From Chara braunii (taxonomy: Eukaryota > Streptophyta > Charophyceae > Charales > Characeae), in NCBI GenBank assembly GCA_003427395.1, contig BFEA01000513.1, forward strand, positions 916,833-937,378: a stretch of DNA of 20,546 bases. The letters run 5' to 3'. The translations under genes were made by a program, and so were the position numbers. Each line of letters starts with the position of its first letter. Position 1 is the first letter of the stretch. The notes beneath the pieces are model-generated. The model did no database searches and was not told the DNA's origin. It worked only from the letters and a program-made list of their open reading frames with translations. Below are positions 17,640 to 20,546 of the stretch, piece after piece.

Positions 17640-18975
17640 TATTGTGAAGAGTGAAAGTTGTAAACAAACTGAAGTGGTGAAATTAGTCCCCGCCCGTTAG
17701 ACAGTCTTAAAAATTGTAAAAAACCTGAAGTAGTAAGATTAGTGAACGAGTGAAATTAACCCTTTATGCCCCCTCCCAACCCTTTTTTGCTCACCGAACA
17801 AACTAGACAATGAAGTAATGAAATTATTGAAGGCATGAAATTGCCTTCCCCCCCCTACATGGATGATAGTCAAAGTTCTGAACAAATTGAAGTGGCAAAA
17901 TTTGTTAAGGCAAAAATCGATTTTTGCTTTGACGATATTGAAAGTTGCTTTCGATTTTTGCTTTGACGATATTGAAAATTGCTATTGATTTTTGCCTTAA
18001 CGAATTTTGCCACTTCAATTCGTGCAGAACTCTGACTATCATCCAAGCAAAATCGATTTTCGCCTTGACGAACTGAAGCGGTGAAATCAGTAAAGGTCCG
18101 AATTGACCCCCCCCCCCTTGACTTTGACCATCATGATAATTGTGAACGACCCGAAGTGGTAAAATTAGTGAAGGTTTCAATCTACCGCCCCTCCCTCCCT
18201 TTGGACGATCGTGAAACTTGTGAACGACTTGAAGTGCTTCAATTAGTGAAGGCATAAAATTACATATTCCCATGACTTGGATAATAGTGAAAGTTGTGAA
18301 CAACCTGAAGTTACCAAAGACAAGAAATTGCCTCTCCTCATGACTTGGACAATAATGAAAGTTGTGAACGACCTGAACTAGTGAAATTAGTGAAGACATG
18401 AATCGACCGCCTCTCCTCTGGCTTCGACGATCATAAAAGTTGTGAATTATCTAAAGTGATAAAATTAGTCTAGGTATCAAATTGCTCCCCCGTCCCCCAC
18501 CTGGCTTTGACGATTGTGAAAGTTGTGATCGACGTGAAGTGGTGAAATTACTCGTGAAATTGGCTCCCCTCCCTTCCCTCATACTTGGACGATCATAAAA
18601 GTTGAAAACTAACTGAAGTAGTGAAATTAGTGAAAACAAAAAATCGTCCTCCATTCCCCCTGGCTTGGACTATCATGAAGGTTTGAAATCCCCCCCCCCC
18701 CCCAATCTTTGGGAGGATCCTCAAAGTTGTAAACAAACTGAAGTCGTGAAATTAGTAAAGGCATGAAATTGTCCCCTTCCTCCTTTAGATGATCGTAGAA
18801 GTTGTGAATAAGATGAACTTCCAAAGTTTGTGAAGATTTTCCCGCCCCCTTTTGTCTCCCTTAGATTGCATTTTGAACGATCATGAAAACTGTTAAAAAA
18901 TTGAAGTGACGAAAATAAGAAAATTTCACACTTTTCACGGGACATGAAGTTGTGAAATGCCGAAGTGGTACAAAT
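17640..18975 (-). repeat. Satellite array, reverse orientation (about 16 units)
   Basis: The same satellite family as 15025-17600 but inverted: units read GTGAAAGTTGTGAACGACCTG, AAGTGGTGAAATTAGTGAAGG, CATGAAATTG and a C-run, every 75-90 bp. The units are about as diverged as in the forward array. It fades at about 18950-18975 (GTGAAATGCCGAAGTGGTAC). One unit (about 17987-18050) is flipped back to forward orientation. Long minus-strand ORFs (e.g. 17905-18399) are repeat translations. Confidence 0.9.
17861..18044. repeat. 58-bp inverted repeat around a 34-bp tandem duplication
   Basis: Arm 17861-17918 (starting GGATGATAGTCAAAGTTCTG) and the reverse complement of arm 17987-18044 differ at four of 58 positions by my alignment. 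Between them TCGATTTTTGCTTTGACGAT begins a 34-bp unit present twice (17917-17950 and 17951-17984), with a partial third copy running into the right arm. This is the only forward unit inside the reversed half of the satellite. Confidence 0.88.
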
Positions 18976-19489
18976 CAAGCCTCCTCACGATAATCCGTCC
19001 TTGATAATCTGAAAATTTTCAAATCAGCGAAATTCATGAGACATACAAAGGGGTGAAAATGATGAAATTTAAGAGTGATAAAAAATTGATAGTTTCACTC
19101 ATACGAATTATTAATAATGAATTGCATATTTAAAGTGTAAAAAAACATAAAGTTTCAATATAAACACCATACCCTAATCCTCCATTTATTATTGCAACTT
19201 AATTTTTCAAGCATGAAGAACACACCCTCACTCGCAATTCATGACAAATAAAACACCATCAATTTGTCACTTCACATTTTTCACCCCTAATTTTTTAGTT
19301 AGGTTTTAACCGTTTGTGTGAAATAATCGATACACCAATTCAACGAATTTTTTTTTTTTTTTTCTATCTACCATGTATGGGTCTATAAAAGTACTATAAT
19401 TTTTAAAAAAATTCTCGATTGTAAATTGGGTGAAAAAATATAAAATTTTGAGGATTCGTGGAGTACTCAAATATAAAAGTACTCAAATT
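18976..19489. other. AT-rich sequence, no gene seen
   Basis: AT-rich with a T-run of about 18 near 19347-19363. Short GTGAAA/TTTCAC words near the left edge may be decayed satellite. From about 19364, CATGTATGGG and GTACT words suggest the R1 homology below may begin here. Confidence 0.5.
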
Positions 19490-19720
19490 TTATGACTCTA
19501 CCATTTGTGGGTTAACATAAGAAGTACTCAAACTTAAGTTTTTTTTAACCAAAAGGATGAGTGAAAATTTTCAAAAATTGAAGGATTTATAGATTTTGTT
19601 ATATTTTTTTTTGAAGATACTAAAATATTAAAAAAATTAATATAATAAGATGTGGGAAAAAAAATATGTAAAAATGTGGCAGCAATCTAACTCATTTTTT
19701 ATTTTTCTCATTCAGCCAAT
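19490..19720 (-). repeat. R1 dispersed repeat, diverged fourth copy (reverse)
   Basis: It parallels copy B in the same orientation. ACCATTTGTGGGTTAACATA then AGAAGTACTCAAACTTAAG corresponds to the GTGTGGGCCAACTAAAAAAGTACTCC region (about 3836-3862). TATAGATTTTGTTATAT matches GTAGATTTTGTTGTGATAT (about 3923). GCAGCAATCTAACTCATTTT (about 19679) matches ACAGCAATTTGACCCATTTT (about 4001). It has many substitutions and A/T-run length changes. Confidence 0.5.
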
Positions 19721-19944
19721 TGTCCACATAATGCTACAAGTAACCCTCATAAAACTAATACCAGTATCCCTATTTTTTTAAGCCGGGTGGATTGATGGTT
19801 GAATTATAACACATTTTATGTCATTTCCGGCGGTCACCCTCACCTCTTTCCCCATCGCATTTTTTTTTTTGTTGAGAAAAATACAAAAACAAATCGAAAA
19901 AACGAACGAAAGAAAGAAAGAATGAATGAAAGAAAGGTGCGTGC
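19721..19944. other. Unassigned, ending in a GAAA-rich stretch
   Basis: No gene is recognised. A T-run lies at about 19860-19870 and an AGAAAGAAAGAATGAATG tract at about 19909-19936. A similar AGAAAGAAAGAATGAA word follows the foldback element at about 20237-20252, so the element may sit inside a split simple repeat. Confidence 0.5.
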
Positions 19945-20234
19945 GTAGCACGGCGAACGTGTTCGCGCCGCATCATGTTAGCGCGAACAGCTCACGAACA
20001 TGTTCGGTTTTTTATTTTTAACTGATGATTGACTACGAATTTGAACATGACTACAAGGCAAACGTTGCTTGTATTGTTATTTTACATAACATATATTGTT
20101 TTCAGATTTTTCTGAGAACGTTCTGTTTTTTTTTTTATTATAAATTTTATGTTCGTGTTCGGAGGGTTTTGGGCATTTGTTCGTGTTCGGGCGAACATGT
20201 TCGCGTTCGCCTCCGTACGTGAACACGGTGCTAC
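19945..20234. mobile_element. Short foldback (MITE/hAT-like) element, GTTCG-type arms
   Basis: The ends are GTAGCAC (19945-19951) and its inverse GTGCTAC (20228-20234). The core 20007-20112 aligns without gaps to 14803-14908, with six differences in 106 bp. The arms carry GTTCG or CGAAC: by my count five on the left (19954-20006) and seven on the right (20151-20209), and no GTCCG. The palindrome CGAACATGTTCG occurs at 19995-20006 and 20192-20203. No transposase is present, so it is non-autonomous. hAT-like affiliation is an inference from the arm structure. Confidence 0.65.
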
Positions 20235-20362
20235 ATAGAAAGAAAGAATGAAGAAAAAGAAGAAAAAGAAGGGGGGGGGGTTGTTGGCACTGCAATGGAG
20301 ACCTCGCCACGCTGGGTTACGGTTTTTTTTTTTTCCGAAAATTACCGAATTAGACGAAAAAA

Positions 20363-20408
<46 letters not shown>

Positions 20409-20442
20409 TAACTTGTCAAGTAGCAATGCAGCTCCCCGCAAC

Positions 20443-20493
<51 letters not shown>

Positions 20494-20546
20494 ACTCTCT
20501 GCGATGTTGTCTCCCACAAGTTCTCTCTCTCTCTCTCTCTCTCTCC
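20235..20546. repeat. Microsatellite-rich right end: GAA-rich, G/T/A runs, (AG)n and (CT)n
   Basis: In order: AGAAAG/AAGAAG repeats to about 20270, a G-run of about 10, a T-run near 20322-20334, an A-run at 20357-20371, (AG)n to 20404, 40 bp of unique sequence, (CT)n at 20445-20491, and (CT)n at 20522-20546 running off the window. The (AG)n and (CT)n tracts face each other and could pair as a hairpin. ORFs here are homopolymeric. Confidence 0.9.

Noticed and set aside
17905-18399. 164-residue minus-strand ORF in the satellite
   Set aside because: It is a read-through of reversed satellite units (HNFHY-type peptide repeats) and is shared with many short ORFs across the array.
15025-18975. A CRISPR array
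   Set aside because: The units are diverged along their whole length with no conserved repeat and unique-spacer pattern, the orientation flips, and there are no cas genes. It is a satellite.

Overview
This is eukaryotic, non-coding-dominated DNA. It is rich in (GA)n/(CT)n microsatellites, long homopolymer runs (A, T and up to about 18 G), dispersed repeats and satellite DNA. I find no intact protein-coding gene, no rRNA or tRNA gene, no bacterial operon structure and no CRISPR array. The one clear coding remnant is a decayed Ty3/gypsy-type LTR retrotransposon. Its primer-binding site matches the 3' end of initiator-Met tRNA, which is typical of (but not exclusive to) green-lineage genomes. 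A streptophyte alga or plant is therefore my guess for the host, not something the sequence proves.

Layout. 1-372: CT, TG and GA microsatellites. 372-2465: unassigned sequence with one dispersed repeat (D) and overlapping chance-like ORFs. 2466-4835: purine-rich tracts plus copies of a dispersed repeat family I call R1 (A forward, B reverse, C forward), with a second D copy and a short GC-rich, bacterial-looking insert at 3299-3416. 4836-6100: low complexity sequence with a diverged triplicate repeat. 6101-10386: the minus-strand LTR element, with gag and protease remnants and no reverse transcriptase or integrase. 10387-12273: unassigned, mostly AT-rich. 12274-12557: four 71-bp tandem units. 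12561-12871: a foldback element ending in a strong hairpin. 12872-14680: nothing recognised. 14681-15006 and 19945-20234: two related short foldback DNA transposon-like elements. 15025-18975: a satellite of about 80 bp per unit that reverses orientation near 17600. 19490-19720: a fourth, diverged R1 copy. 20240-20546: microsatellites to the end.

The most interesting biology is in the pair of foldback elements. They share a 106-bp core (100 of 106 positions identical), but their arms carry different pentamer arrays: GTCCG/CGGAC in one and GTTCG/CGAAC in the other. This single-base difference is repeated across about a dozen sites, as expected if binding sites co-evolve with a transposase. The polarity-reversing, G-run-containing satellite is the other structural novelty.

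The window also has assembly warnings. A back-to-back Tn5 mosaic-end sequence (the Nextera mate-pair junction adapter) sits inside the satellite at 15129-15166. The GC-rich insert lies between two overlapping copies of the same repeat segment. Both window ends lie in CT microsatellite. Long-range order in the satellite and in the R1 cluster should be treated with caution.
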